A DNA stretch of 64,000 nt from positions 1 through 64,000 of the forward strand of contig NZ_QKTX01000004.1 of NCBI RefSeq assembly GCF_003253485.1. The letters run 5' to 3'. Under the pieces are notes generated by a model. It saw only the letters and a list, made by a program, of their open reading frames with translations. It ran no database searches and had not been told where the DNA came from. The DNA is from Algoriphagus aquaeductus (GTDB lineage Bacteria > Bacteroidota > Bacteroidia > Cytophagales > Cyclobacteriaceae). Shown here in pieces: positions 1 through 7,176 of the stretch (positions within the stretch are counted from its first letter, which is position 1; each line of letters begins with the position of its first letter). The position numbers and the translations under genes were made by a program.

Positions 1-414
1 GTTTGCCCAAGAGAAGAACCTCTGGCTCATGTATGCCCGATGGAATTTATTAATGAATGTTGAACCAAACGGTCAACGCTATTTAGGGAAGGTCAACATT
101 CGGTGTTCATCATTCGATGTTCGGTATTCGATATTTCTTGGATATTAGGAGTTTATGAGATTTTGAGATTAATAAAACTGATTATACGCTATTCTGCCAG
201 TTGACGAATATTCCACTGATTTTGGGCTGGAAGACCGATGACCGAAGACCGAAGATTCCCCAAAATATGGCGTTAACTTGGTCTTCTGACCTTCAGAAAT
301 GCTACTTGCAAGATTCCGTATATTCATTTTAATAAAATAGAAAGATTGAACTAGCAAGAGAGTCAAAATTCGCTCTCTATGTCATAAATCGCACTTCGTA
401 AATCGTACTTAAAA
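1..414. other. intergenic stretch with degenerate repeat
   Basis: No convincing gene is visible. Positions 95-141 carry a run of short imperfect repeats built from ATTCG and GTTC words. This block is related, in inverted orientation, to the block at about 2540-2601, so the two copies flank the sugar-catabolism genes between them. The remainder is AT-rich with no clear hairpin terminator. A promoter for the downstream dehydrogenase may lie here but no confident element was found. Confidence 0.5.
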
Positions 415-1443
415 ATGAAAGCATTTTTCCTTACCGAAATCGGTAAAACAGAAGTGAGGGAAATCGAAAAACCCAGCCCAAAATCCGGAGAAGTGCTGCT
501 CGAAGTCGGCAAGGTCGGATTTTGCGGCGGTGACCTCAATGGGTTCAAAGGCCTTTTTCCCCTGCAGGAATACCCCAACGTACTCGGCCATGAAGTCGGG
601 GCGACCATTGTGGAAAAAGGAAATGAGGTACCGGAGACCATCCAAATCGGCACCCGCGTCACCCTCTATCCATACCTCGCCTGCGGCACCTGCGTGGCCT
701 GTCGCAAAGGCCGCCCTAATGCCTGCAAAACCAACAAAACCATGGGCGTGCGCCGTCCGGGTGCCATGACCCGATACATCACCGCCCCTTGGCAGGATGT
801 GTTTCCTTCCGACAAACTCAGCCTCAGCGAACTCGCCTTGGTGGAACCCTTGACCGTAGGTTTCCATGCCGCAAGTCGGGGCCGGGTCAGTTACGAGGAC
901 CGGGTAGCCGTGATCGGATGCGGCATCGTGGGTTTGGGTGCAGTAGCCTCAGCGGTCAACAAAGGCGCTCAGGTCATCGCAGTGGATCTGGATGATTCCA
1001 AACTTGACATTGCCAAGCAAATCGGAGTGGCCCATACCATCAATCCCAGTAAAGAAGACCTTCATACGCGACTCCAGGAAATTACCAATGGAGACGGACC
1101 GAATGTAATTATCGAGGCCGTCGGCAGTCCGCAGACCTATCGCAGTGCGGTGGAAGAAGTAGCCTTTTTAGGCCGGGTGGTCTGCATCGGCTATGCCAAG
1201 GCTCCGGTGGAGTTCAACACCTCCCTCTTTGTCCAAAAGGAAATCGAAATCCTCGGCTCCAGAAACTGTGTGGGCAAAACCGACTTTCCCGAAGTGATCG
1301 CCTACCTCGAAGCCGGAAAATTCCCCGTGGATGCCGTCATTTCCAAAGTGATCCCGATCGATGAAGCACCCGAAACCATGGACGCTTGGGCCAAAAACCC
1401 GCAGGGAATCATCAAAATCATGCTCAACCTCGAAGACCAATGA
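415..1443 (+). CDS. zinc-dependent alcohol/polyol dehydrogenase (MDR family)
   Basis: Medium-chain, zinc-containing, NAD(P)-dependent dehydrogenase of 342 residues, the usual family length. Catalytic zinc ligands are Cys37 and His59-Glu60 in GHE. The structural zinc loop has Cys90, 93, 96 and 104 (CGTCVAC...C). A Rossmann glycine motif GCGIVGLG lies near residue 168. The family oxidises secondary alcohols of sugars or polyols (sorbitol, threonine, 2-keto-3-deoxy-fuconate dehydrogenases). Its stop overlaps the next gene's ATG by 4 bases, and a mutarotase of the rhamnose/fucose type lies downstream, so a role in L-fucose- or L-rhamnose-like catabolism is inferred. The exact substrate cannot be read from sequence. 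Confidence 0.88.
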   Translation: MKAFFLTEIGKTEVREIEKPSPKSGEVLLEVGKVGFCGGDLNGFKGLFPLQEYPNVLGHEVGATIVEKGNEVPETIQIGTRVTLYPYLACGTCVACRKGRPNACKTNKTMGVRRPGAMTRYITAPWQDVFPSDKLSLSELALVEPLTVGFHAASRGRVSYEDRVAVIGCGIVGLGAVASAVNKGAQVIAVDLDDSKLDIAKQIGVAHTINPSKEDLHTRLQEITNGDGPNVIIEAVGSPQTYRSAVEEVAFLGRVVCIGYAKAPVEFNTSLFVQKEIEILGSRNCVGKTDFPEVIAYLEAGKFPVDAVISKVIPIDEAPETMDAWAKNPQGIIKIMLNLEDQ

Positions 1444-2258
1444 TCCGATCCGCCGTCACGCTCAACCTGATTGAAAGCATGTCCCAAGGTCCATGGATCT
1501 TTTGGCATAACCTGGAGGAAAGCCTGAAAAAGGCCGCCCAGCTCGGTTTTGATGGAGTGGAGCTCTTCACCCGATCCGGCGCAGACCTCGATGTCCCTCA
1601 CCTGAAAGAACGACTCCATCACTACGGGCTGCAACTCGCCGCTGTGGGTACCGGTGCAGGTAAAGTACTTCATGGCTTGACCCTCACCGACCCCGATGCT
1701 GCGATCCGCCAAAAGGCAATTGACTTTATCAAAGAAATGATCACGTTTGGCGCCCAATTCGGTGCTCCTGCGATTATCGGTTCCATGCAGGGAAATATCC
1801 TGCCCTCAGGAAACCGGGAAGAAACCTTCGCGCTATTGGCCGAAGGCCTGAAGATTCTCGGTAATCATGCCGGATCTCTGGGAGTGTCCCTCATTTACGA
1901 ACCGCTCAACCGCTACGAAACCAACCTGTTCAACACCTTGGAATCAGGAAGTGGTTTTCTGGAAAGAAACGACCTGAGCAACGTCAAACTCCTGGCAGAT
2001 CTTTTTCACATGAATATCGAAGAAGACAACCTGGCCGAATCCATTCGGAAATTTGGAAAGGACATCGGGCATTTTCACTTCGCCGATTCCAACCGAAAAC
2101 CCATGGGTTTTGGTCATACCGAGATGGCTCCGATTGCCGAAGCCTTGAGGGAAACCGGATATGAGGGCTATGTCTCTGCCGAGGCATTCCCTTTCCCCCA
2201 TCCCGATGCCGCCGCAGAGCAGACCATCAAGGCGTTTCAAAGGTTTTTTAGGCATTAG
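1440..2258 (+). CDS. sugar (keto-hexose) epimerase/isomerase, TIM-barrel
   Basis: 272-residue protein of the xylose isomerase-like TIM-barrel family. The start is the ATG in an ATGA overlap with the dehydrogenase stop, implying translational coupling. Residues expected of D-tagatose/D-psicose 3-epimerases line up: Glu154 (YEPLNRYE), Asp187 (ADLFHMN), His213 and Glu248 (SAEAFPFP), which would bind the divalent metal and do acid-base catalysis. It is therefore probably a cytoplasmic 3-epimerase of a ketose or a related sugar acid. Hydroxypyruvate isomerase-like activity is an alternative. An earlier in-frame TTG at 1386 is less likely as start. Confidence 0.85.
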   Translation: MIRSAVTLNLIESMSQGPWIFWHNLEESLKKAAQLGFDGVELFTRSGADLDVPHLKERLHHYGLQLAAVGTGAGKVLHGLTLTDPDAAIRQKAIDFIKEMITFGAQFGAPAIIGSMQGNILPSGNREETFALLAEGLKILGNHAGSLGVSLIYEPLNRYETNLFNTLESGSGFLERNDLSNVKLLADLFHMNIEEDNLAESIRKFGKDIGHFHFADSNRKPMGFGHTEMAPIAEALRETGYEGYVSAEAFPFPHPDAAAEQTIKAFQRFFRH

Positions 2259-2640
2259 TAAAAATTACGATTTACGAGGTCTTGGGAAAGTGTTGAGGCT
2301 TGTGACAAGGGATGCTTTTTCTTGTTTCAAACTTTATAAAAATCGAATATCAACTGCTGAACACCGAACGCAGGACCCAGAACGGCGAACACCAAAGAAA
2401 GGGACAATCCGCAACCAAAATCCCAATAATCTCAAAAGATTGCTTCGGGGCTTTGAAAATTTATCGTTAATCTCAGGTTTGAAAAATGCCCCTCGCAATG
2501 ACGAGACAACTCGACAACGCGTAGCGGACCACCCGACAACCAAAAAATATCGAATCCTGAACGCTGAATATTGAACGCGGAATATATCGAACACCGAAGT
2601 TTTACAAATCCGAAATCAACAATCCGAAACCCGAAATCCC
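2259..2640. other. intergenic region with GAAC/CGAAT repeats
   Basis: A 382-base gap inside what otherwise looks like one functional cluster. It holds several degenerate copies of a GAAC(N)CGAA-type word at about 2353-2400 and 2540-2635, the second block being the inverted relative of 95-141. A stretch near 2440-2530 resembles common intergenic filler of this group. An open frame across it shows no protein-like features and was not called. No terminator hairpin is evident. Confidence 0.5.
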
Positions 2641-2982
2641 ATGAAACGCTTCTGCCTAGCCCTTGACCTGATCGATGACGCCGAATCCATCCGTGTCTAT
2701 GAAGCCCACCACGCCCCCGGTGCCGCATGGCCCGAAGTCACCCAACACGACATTGACTGTGGGATTCTGAACATTGAGATTTTCCGAACCGGCAACCGGA
2801 TGTTTATGATTCTGGAGACGGTGGACGACTTCACTTTTGAGAAAAAGGCCGAAATGGACGCCGCCAATCCCATTATTGCCAAGTGGGAAGCGCTGATGTG
2901 GGGATTTCAGCAACCCCTCCCCTGGGCCAAACCCGGCGAGAAATGGGTACTGATGGATCGTATATTCAAATCCGGGTTATAA
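2641..2982 (+). CDS. L-rhamnose/L-fucose mutarotase-like protein
   Basis: 113-residue protein of the RhaM-type mutarotase family (ferredoxin-like fold, family length about 105). The characteristic N-terminal segment is visible as YEAHHAPGAAWPEV (residues 20-33), where the Tyr and His act in interconverting sugar anomers. The C-terminal WALMWG/LPWAKPGEKW-like region also fits the family. Mutarotases of this type feed beta/alpha anomers into L-rhamnose or L-fucose pathways. Together with the upstream dehydrogenase and epimerase it suggests catabolism of a deoxyhexose; upstream pathway genes would lie left of the window. Confidence 0.82.
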   Translation: MKRFCLALDLIDDAESIRVYEAHHAPGAAWPEVTQHDIDCGILNIEIFRTGNRMFMILETVDDFTFEKKAEMDAANPIIAKWEALMWGFQQPLPWAKPGEKWVLMDRIFKSGL

Positions 2983-2985
2983 GTT

Positions 2986-3223
2986 TTAACCACACAGAAC
3001 ACGGGGATTTTATAGAGCACCCAAAGAGGAAAGGCTTTTCTTTTTTTGATCAGCCGACCAAATAATAGTCTCATTGAACTACGAGAATCCCTTCTTTGTG
3101 AACTCTCCATTTTCCTCCGTGCACTCTGTGGTTAAAAAGTCCATTTAAAAGTAAACTCAGTGCTCACTTAGGAGATCTTCTTTGTGAACCCTCCTTTTTC
3201 CTCCGTGCACTCTGTGGTTAAAA
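2986..3223. repeat. AACCACAGAG-type interspersed repeat, two direct copies and one inverted
   Basis: Two near-identical copies of a 46-47 bp sequence occur at 3091-3136 and 3177-3223, both ending CTCTGTGGTTAAA. A related block in the opposite orientation (TTAACCACACAGAACACGG) starts at 2986. The set can form long imperfect stems. A similar inverted pair lies at 38368-38444. No coding signal is present. Confidence 0.6.
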
Positions 3224-3252
3224 TCCCGATATTCGCCCCAAAATCGAACCCC

Positions 3253-3588
3253 ATGACCTTATCCGAAAAAATAAACCAAGCCCCAGAGACCATCACGTTT
3301 CCGGAAGTCATCGCCTATATCGATGCCCACTACGACTTCACTCCCACCCGCTTCACCAACGGCACGGCAATCAACGAGGCGGGACAGAACAACGGCAGCT
3401 GCAAGATATTTTCCTTTGCCAAACTTCTGGGCTTAAGTCAAGCCCAAACCCTCGAGCTTTTCGGTGATTATTATCGAAAAGATGTCCTTGACTATCCTTT
3501 CGGCTCCGACCACCAAAACATCCGTAACTTTATGCAAAGCGGCTGGGAAGGGATCCAGTTTGAAGGAGAGGCGCTGAGGAAAAAGTAA
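3253..3588 (+). CDS. HopJ-family protein
   Basis: 111-residue cytoplasmic protein matching the HopJ type III effector-like family, which is widespread in bacteria without type III secretion. Recognisable family segments are YDFTPTRFTNG (about residues 28-38), NEAGQNNGSCKIFSF (42-56) and a C-terminal GSDHQNIRNFMQ...GWEGI...GEAL. The ATG at 3253 gives the normal family length; an upstream in-frame ATG at 3184 lies in repeat DNA and is rejected. Its function in free-living bacteria is unknown. It is single-standing, with a terminator right behind it. Confidence 0.85.
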   Translation: MTLSEKINQAPETITFPEVIAYIDAHYDFTPTRFTNGTAINEAGQNNGSCKIFSFAKLLGLSQAQTLELFGDYYRKDVLDYPFGSDHQNIRNFMQSGWEGIQFEGEALRKK

Positions 3589-3605
3589 AAAAGTTGCCGC
3601 TCTAC

Positions 3606-3646
3606 AGACCTTCCAGGTTTTTGAAAATCTGGAAGGTCTTTTTTTT
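3606..3646 (+). terminator. rho-independent terminator after HopJ-family gene
   Basis: An 11 bp perfect stem (AGACCTTCCAG, 3606-3616, with CTGGAAGGTCT, 3629-3639) encloses a 12-base loop and runs into a T-tract ending at 3646. It lies 17 bases after the stop. Confidence 0.85.
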
Positions 3647-3649
3647 CCT

Positions 3650-4088
3650 GGATCAACAAGCAACATTCAATGGGGTATGGGATTTATCAACTAACTCACT
3701 ATTCCTGTTTTATGATTATCCCCTTTCTCTCATTTACAAAGTTGAAAGCAACACAAAACTTGTAATTCCTGTGAAGTGGCTCCGAAGGAGCCAAACAATT
3801 CATGCACCTGTACGAAGTGCAGGGAAAACAAGCTATTGATTATCCTTGAGCCCTGGAAGGGTGAAACATCAAAGATCCGACCCTTCCTTTTACAGTTTTT
3901 TACTTTAATCCCCGGCTTCACAGGGGATCATAAATTGTTTCAATCCTTCGAATCTTGGTCAGACTAAAATTTGTCTACTTGCCAAATGCATGGTTTTAAT
4001 TCTATGAAAGGCTTGATTGCGGATATCCGTTTCCTATTTTATTTTCAAGCCAGATTCTTTAGATTCCTATTCACTTTTAGATCATGCT
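3650..4088. other. gap before the recombinase with small hairpins
   Basis: No gene is supported. Several short hairpins are present: GGCTCC-GAA-GGAGCC at 3778-3792, GCACCTG...GTGC shortly after, an AAGGGT/ACCCTT pair around 3857-3890, and CCCC...GGGG near 3911-3927. Their style, short stems with 3-5 base loops set in a row, resembles the tandem hairpin array at 15.95-16.85 kb and may be a decayed unit. The recombinase promoter presumably lies in 3930-4088; no confident element was found. Confidence 0.4.
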
Positions 4089-5303
4089 ATGAAACAGATT
4101 TTTGTCAAAAGTGGCATTTGGAAAAAACAAGGGTTGGTTTTGATCGAGTTCCCATTCGATCAAGAGCTTATAAAGCTCGTCAAAACCATTCCGAATATCC
4201 TGTGGAACGCCGGGAGAAAAGCCTGGATTCTTCCTTATCGAGACGAAACTTTGAACCAAATCTTGGACACTTTCAAGGGAAAAGCCTGGGTGGATTACAG
4301 TCAGTTCCAAAAAATATTACCCGAAGCGCTTCCTCCGGTTTTACCCAATCTAAGCCCCCACCTCACTCAGGAAATCGATGAATTCACCGCATGGATGCAA
4401 AACAGGCGCTATGCAGCATCTACAGTCCATACCTATTCACAGTGCCTGAGTTTGTTTTTCAGGTATCTCCAAAACAAAAATCCGGAAGAAATTACCAGCG
4501 TAGATTTGGAAAATTTTCATCAATCCTATATTCTTAAGAGAAAATACTCCGCTTCTTTCCAATCTCAGGTAATCAATGCGGTGAAATTGTATTTTTCGAC
4601 CAAACTAAATAGGAAACTCAACCCCGTCACAATCGAACGGCCAAGACAACCCAAGCTTTTACCCCATGTACTCAGCAAAGAAGACGTGAAACAGATCCTC
4701 GAAGCCCATACTAATATCAAGCATAAGACCATGCTGAGTCTCACGTATGCATGCGGACTGCGAAGAGGGGAACTGCTTGGACTGAAGCTAACTGACATTG
4801 ACTCGAAACGGGAACTCCTCCGAATCAATCAGGGCAAAGGGGCAAAAGACCGGATAGTGCCGATCAGTCCGAAGGTAATCGAGATGCTGAGGGAGTATTA
4901 CTTAGCAGAAAAGCACAGGGTATATTTATTTGAGGGGCTGGTAGCAGGACATCCTTATTCTGAAAAGAGCCTGGAAAATGTCATGAATCAAGCAGTGAAG
5001 AAAGCAGGACTTAAAGAAAAAGCTACCCTCCATTGGCTTCGACACTCCTATGCCACTCATCTGCATGAGGGAGGTACAGATCTAAGGCTTATCCAGGAAC
5101 TACTCGGCCACCGCAGTAGTAAAACAACCGAAATCTATACGCATGTTTCGACAAAATCTTTACAAAAGGTAAAATCACCGTTTGATGATTTATGGAAAAT
5201 AACCGCCACAAAATCTGGCCATTTATGGCGCTTAGCGACCCAAAAAAAAAACACTAAGCCCAAGTTTAAGGCGGTAATAAACAAGTTAGCATACATTAAA
5301 TGA
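4089..5303 (+). CDS. tyrosine recombinase, integron-integrase-like
   Basis: Tyrosine recombinase, 404 residues from the ATG at 4089 (an in-frame ATG at 4017 would add 24 residues). An extra N-terminal domain (about 1-80) precedes the SAM-like core-binding domain and catalytic domain. Catalytic residues are Arg225 (GLRRGEL), Lys250 (GKGAKDR), His315-x-x-Arg318 (HWLRHS), His341 (LLGHRS) and Tyr350 (EIYTHV). The segment after Tyr, YTHVSTKSLQKVKSPFDDL, resembles the IntI ending YTHVL...GVRSPLD. The IntI-specific insertion before HxxR is absent. It reads in the same direction as the cassettes. The final codons (LAYIK) and stop lie beyond the presumed crossover at 5285/5286, so they are cassette-derived. 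Confidence 0.9.
   Translation: MKQIFVKSGIWKKQGLVLIEFPFDQELIKLVKTIPNILWNAGRKAWILPYRDETLNQILDTFKGKAWVDYSQFQKILPEALPPVLPNLSPHLTQEIDEFTAWMQNRRYAASTVHTYSQCLSLFFRYLQNKNPEEITSVDLENFHQSYILKRKYSASFQSQVINAVKLYFSTKLNRKLNPVTIERPRQPKLLPHVLSKEDVKQILEAHTNIKHKTMLSLTYACGLRRGELLGLKLTDIDSKRELLRINQGKGAKDRIVPISPKVIEMLREYYLAEKHRVYLFEGLVAGHPYSEKSLENVMNQAVKKAGLKEKATLHWLRHSYATHLHEGGTDLRLIQELLGHRSSKTTEIYTHVSTKSLQKVKSPFDDLWKITATKSGHLWRLATQKKNTKPKFKAVINKLAYIK
5198..5294 (+). other. attI-like site inside the 3' end of the recombinase gene
   Basis: The first cassette boundary GTTAGCATAC sits at 5285-5294 and is exactly complementary to the left box of the first hairpin (5931-5940). To its left, AACCGCC (5201-5207) can pair with GGCGGT (5270-5275), and GCGCTTAG (5228-5235) with CTAAGC (5254-5259), giving an attC-like fold ending in AACAAGTTA. 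The site encodes the recombinase's C-terminal tail. It is the presumed insertion point for new cassettes; the fold is weaker than that of the downstream sites. Confidence 0.6.
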
Positions 5304-5917
5304 ACAGAAGCAAGATTTACAGTATCCTTTCATTTTTATTGCTAGTCATGGCAATTATCCAGGCTCCTTTATTCTATTACTACACCTTTGGAATGATAGC
5401 AATATTAATTATTGCTCCATATGTAGTCTTTGGATTTGGATTGACAATTTGGCTTCTGGTCATAATGGTTAAAAAATCAGATCAGATAAAAAGAACGCCC
5501 AAAATTATCCTTGGATTAACATTTTTAATTGGAAGCTTGACCTTGGTTTTTGGTGAATCGCTGATAGAAAAATTAGACTGGAGTTTAAGGAAAAAAGAAA
5601 GAGAAGAGATAATTGAATTAATAAAACAGGGCAAGATCCAACCAAATGGAGAATTTAATAATGGAATAGCAAAATTAAGCACTTGGAATTTCCCTCCGAT
5701 TTCTAATGGTGGAAATGAAATCTTAATTTATCAGTCAAGCGAAGGATTTTTTACAGTTAAATTTTTCATAAATAGAGGATTTTTAGATCATTATTCAGCA
5801 TTTATATATTCAGAAGATAAAGATGAAATAAAAGAAATAGAGGAAAGAATTACCTATTCAAATGGATTACACAAAAACAAAAAAATAGATAATAACTGGT
5901 ATAGAGTATCTTATTGA
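5300..5917 (+). CDS. hypothetical membrane protein (cassette 1)
   Basis: 205-residue protein of unknown family. Three hydrophobic segments are seen (about 10-28, 32-58 and 73-90), followed by a charged soluble part of about 110 residues (EKEREEIIELIKQGKI...). It has no recognised motif. The start ATG overlaps the recombinase stop (ATGA), so translation may be coupled to the recombinase. The coding region is strongly AT-rich compared with chromosomal genes in the window, consistent with acquisition. It is the only gene of the first cassette. Confidence 0.65.
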   Translation: MNRSKIYSILSFLLLVMAIIQAPLFYYYTFGMIAILIIAPYVVFGFGLTIWLLVIMVKKSDQIKRTPKIILGLTFLIGSLTLVFGESLIEKLDWSLRKKEREEIIELIKQGKIQPNGEFNNGIAKLSTWNFPPISNGGNEILIYQSSEGFFTVKFFINRGFLDHYSAFIYSEDKDEIKEIEERITYSNGLHKNKKIDNNWYRVSY

Positions 5918-5930
5918 AAAAAGGGAAAAC

Positions 5931-6067
5931 GTATGCTAACATCACCTTGGAAGACAGCGGGCGGTTCCGAGTAAATTGAAAGTTTAGTATCTTTAAGAAG
6001 TTAGGAGTAGGCTGGAAGAGAACGGCTCCGAATGCCCGCCGTCTCCAAGCTGAATCCCGTTACCTGC
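5931..6067 (+). other. attC-like site A
   Basis: Imperfect hairpin of 137 bases. The left box GTATGCTAAC (5931-5940) is complementary to 5285-5294. Arms such as TTGGAAGAC...GCGGGC pair with GCCCGCCGTCTCCAA on the right (about 6034-6049), with bulges. The right box GTTACCTGC at 6059-6067 starts the next cassette. Confidence 0.8.
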
Positions 6068-6095
6068 AAGCGTAGAACGACACAACATCGAGACA

Positions 6096-6983
6096 ATGAC
6101 CAAGAAAATAATCATCGGAATAACTATTTTAGCACTAACAATAACAGTATTTTCAATGGGACTTTTTGACAAATTATACGGCAAGACAAATCCTACACAA
6201 ACGACATCAAATTCTCAATCCAAAGTTGGACATCAAGAAGAATGGGAGTTTTATTTCAGTAACGTGAATGACAAGTTAGGTTCAATATATGTTAACCTTG
6301 GGCTTCGTAAAGTAGCCCCAATTGCAGACAAACCAAATGTTGTTTGGGTTTCTATCAAAATGAATAACCCAAGAGAAGACGGACTTTCATCACAAGAAGA
6401 AAGCGGTTTGTTGGGCGATATTGAAGATGCTTTGGTTGAGAAAATTATTTCTAAACATAACGCTATTTACGTTGGACGGCTTACATCAGCCGGTGACAGA
6501 GATTTATATTTTTATTTTGGTGACACAACACTTTACGATAAGACAATTTCAGAAGTTATGGTCGCTTATCCAAAATATCAATTTGACTTTGGTTCAAAGG
6601 AAGACAAAGAATGGGGTGGCTATTTTGACTTTCTCTATCCCTTACCGCAACAATTTCAAAGCATTCAAAACAGAAGAGTAATTGAACAATTAGAAAAAGG
6701 TGGTGACAACCTGACAAAAGAAAGAGAAGTATTTCATTGGATTTACTTTAAATCGGAAAGTGACCGAGAAATTTTTTTAGAGAAAATTAAAAATGATAAT
6801 TTTTCAATCGTTGACAAAGGAAGCGACAAATCTTATGGCGAGTTTGCTTACCGACTTCAACTAAAACGAGTTGACAAGGTTGATCAAAACAGCGTTGATG
6901 AATATGTTATTTATTTATGGAAACTAGCTAATGAAATTGGTGGTGATTATGACGGTTGGGAAACATCAATAGAAAAAGACTAA
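6096..6983 (+). CDS. DUF695 and RraB-like domain protein (cassette 2)
   Basis: 295 residues. An N-terminal hydrophobic segment (about 4-24) acts as membrane anchor or signal. Then comes a DUF695-like region (about 48-185: EWEFYFSNVND, later YPKYQFDFGSKEDKEWGGY). The C-terminal part (about 205-295: LTKEREVFHWIYF, then NEIGGDYDGWET) resembles the RraB fold, known in Escherichia coli as a protein inhibitor of RNase E. DUF695-RraB combinations occur in Bacteroidota; no molecular function is established for them. It is the single gene of an AT-rich cassette between sites A and B, with no promoter recognised. Confidence 0.75.
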   Translation: MTKKIIIGITILALTITVFSMGLFDKLYGKTNPTQTTSNSQSKVGHQEEWEFYFSNVNDKLGSIYVNLGLRKVAPIADKPNVVWVSIKMNNPREDGLSSQEESGLLGDIEDALVEKIISKHNAIYVGRLTSAGDRDLYFYFGDTTLYDKTISEVMVAYPKYQFDFGSKEDKEWGGYFDFLYPLPQQFQSIQNRRVIEQLEKGGDNLTKEREVFHWIYFKSESDREIFLEKIKNDNFSIVDKGSDKSYGEFAYRLQLKRVDKVDQNSVDEYVIYLWKLANEIGGDYDGWETSIEKD

Positions 6984-7006
6984 CTATGACGATAGACAAA
7001 ACGCCA

Positions 7007-7143
7007 GCAGGTAACAGCCGTTTTGCAAAAGCGGGGGTTTCGTGCTTCTATGACAGTGAAGTGCAAAATTCAAGCTTTGTGCTTCTAATGATGTTTAGTG
7101 CTGAAAATCCCCGCCTTCGCAAAGCGGCAAAACGTTATAAGCC
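7007..7143 (+). other. attC-like site B
   Basis: 137-base imperfect hairpin. The left box GCAGGTAAC (7007-7015) is the exact complement of GTTACCTGC at 6059-6067. The left arm GCCGTTTTGCAAAAGCGGGG pairs with CCCCGCCTTCGCAAAGCGGC on the right. The right side has an extra CAAAAC before GTTATAAGCC (7134-7143). This strand asymmetry is like the extrahelical and spacer bases of true attC sites. Confidence 0.88.
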
Positions 7144-7176
7144 ATTTTAGGACGACGCTACATAAAACAATAAAAC

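Noticed and set aside
2161..2574. Plus-strand open frame across the gap after the epimerase gene
   Set aside because: It overlaps the 3' end of the epimerase in another frame, covers degenerate repeats, and its composition is not protein-like.
4089..5303. Canonical integron integrase IntI
   Set aside because: The IntI-specific insertion between the Lys and HxxR motifs is not present: only a short linker lies between GKGAKDR and HWLRH. An IntI-like role is inferred from the sites, not from this diagnostic feature.
6956..7150. Small open frame spanning attC-like site B
   Set aside because: It reads through the hairpin itself. The sequence is explained by pairing arms and by the cassette-end complementarity.
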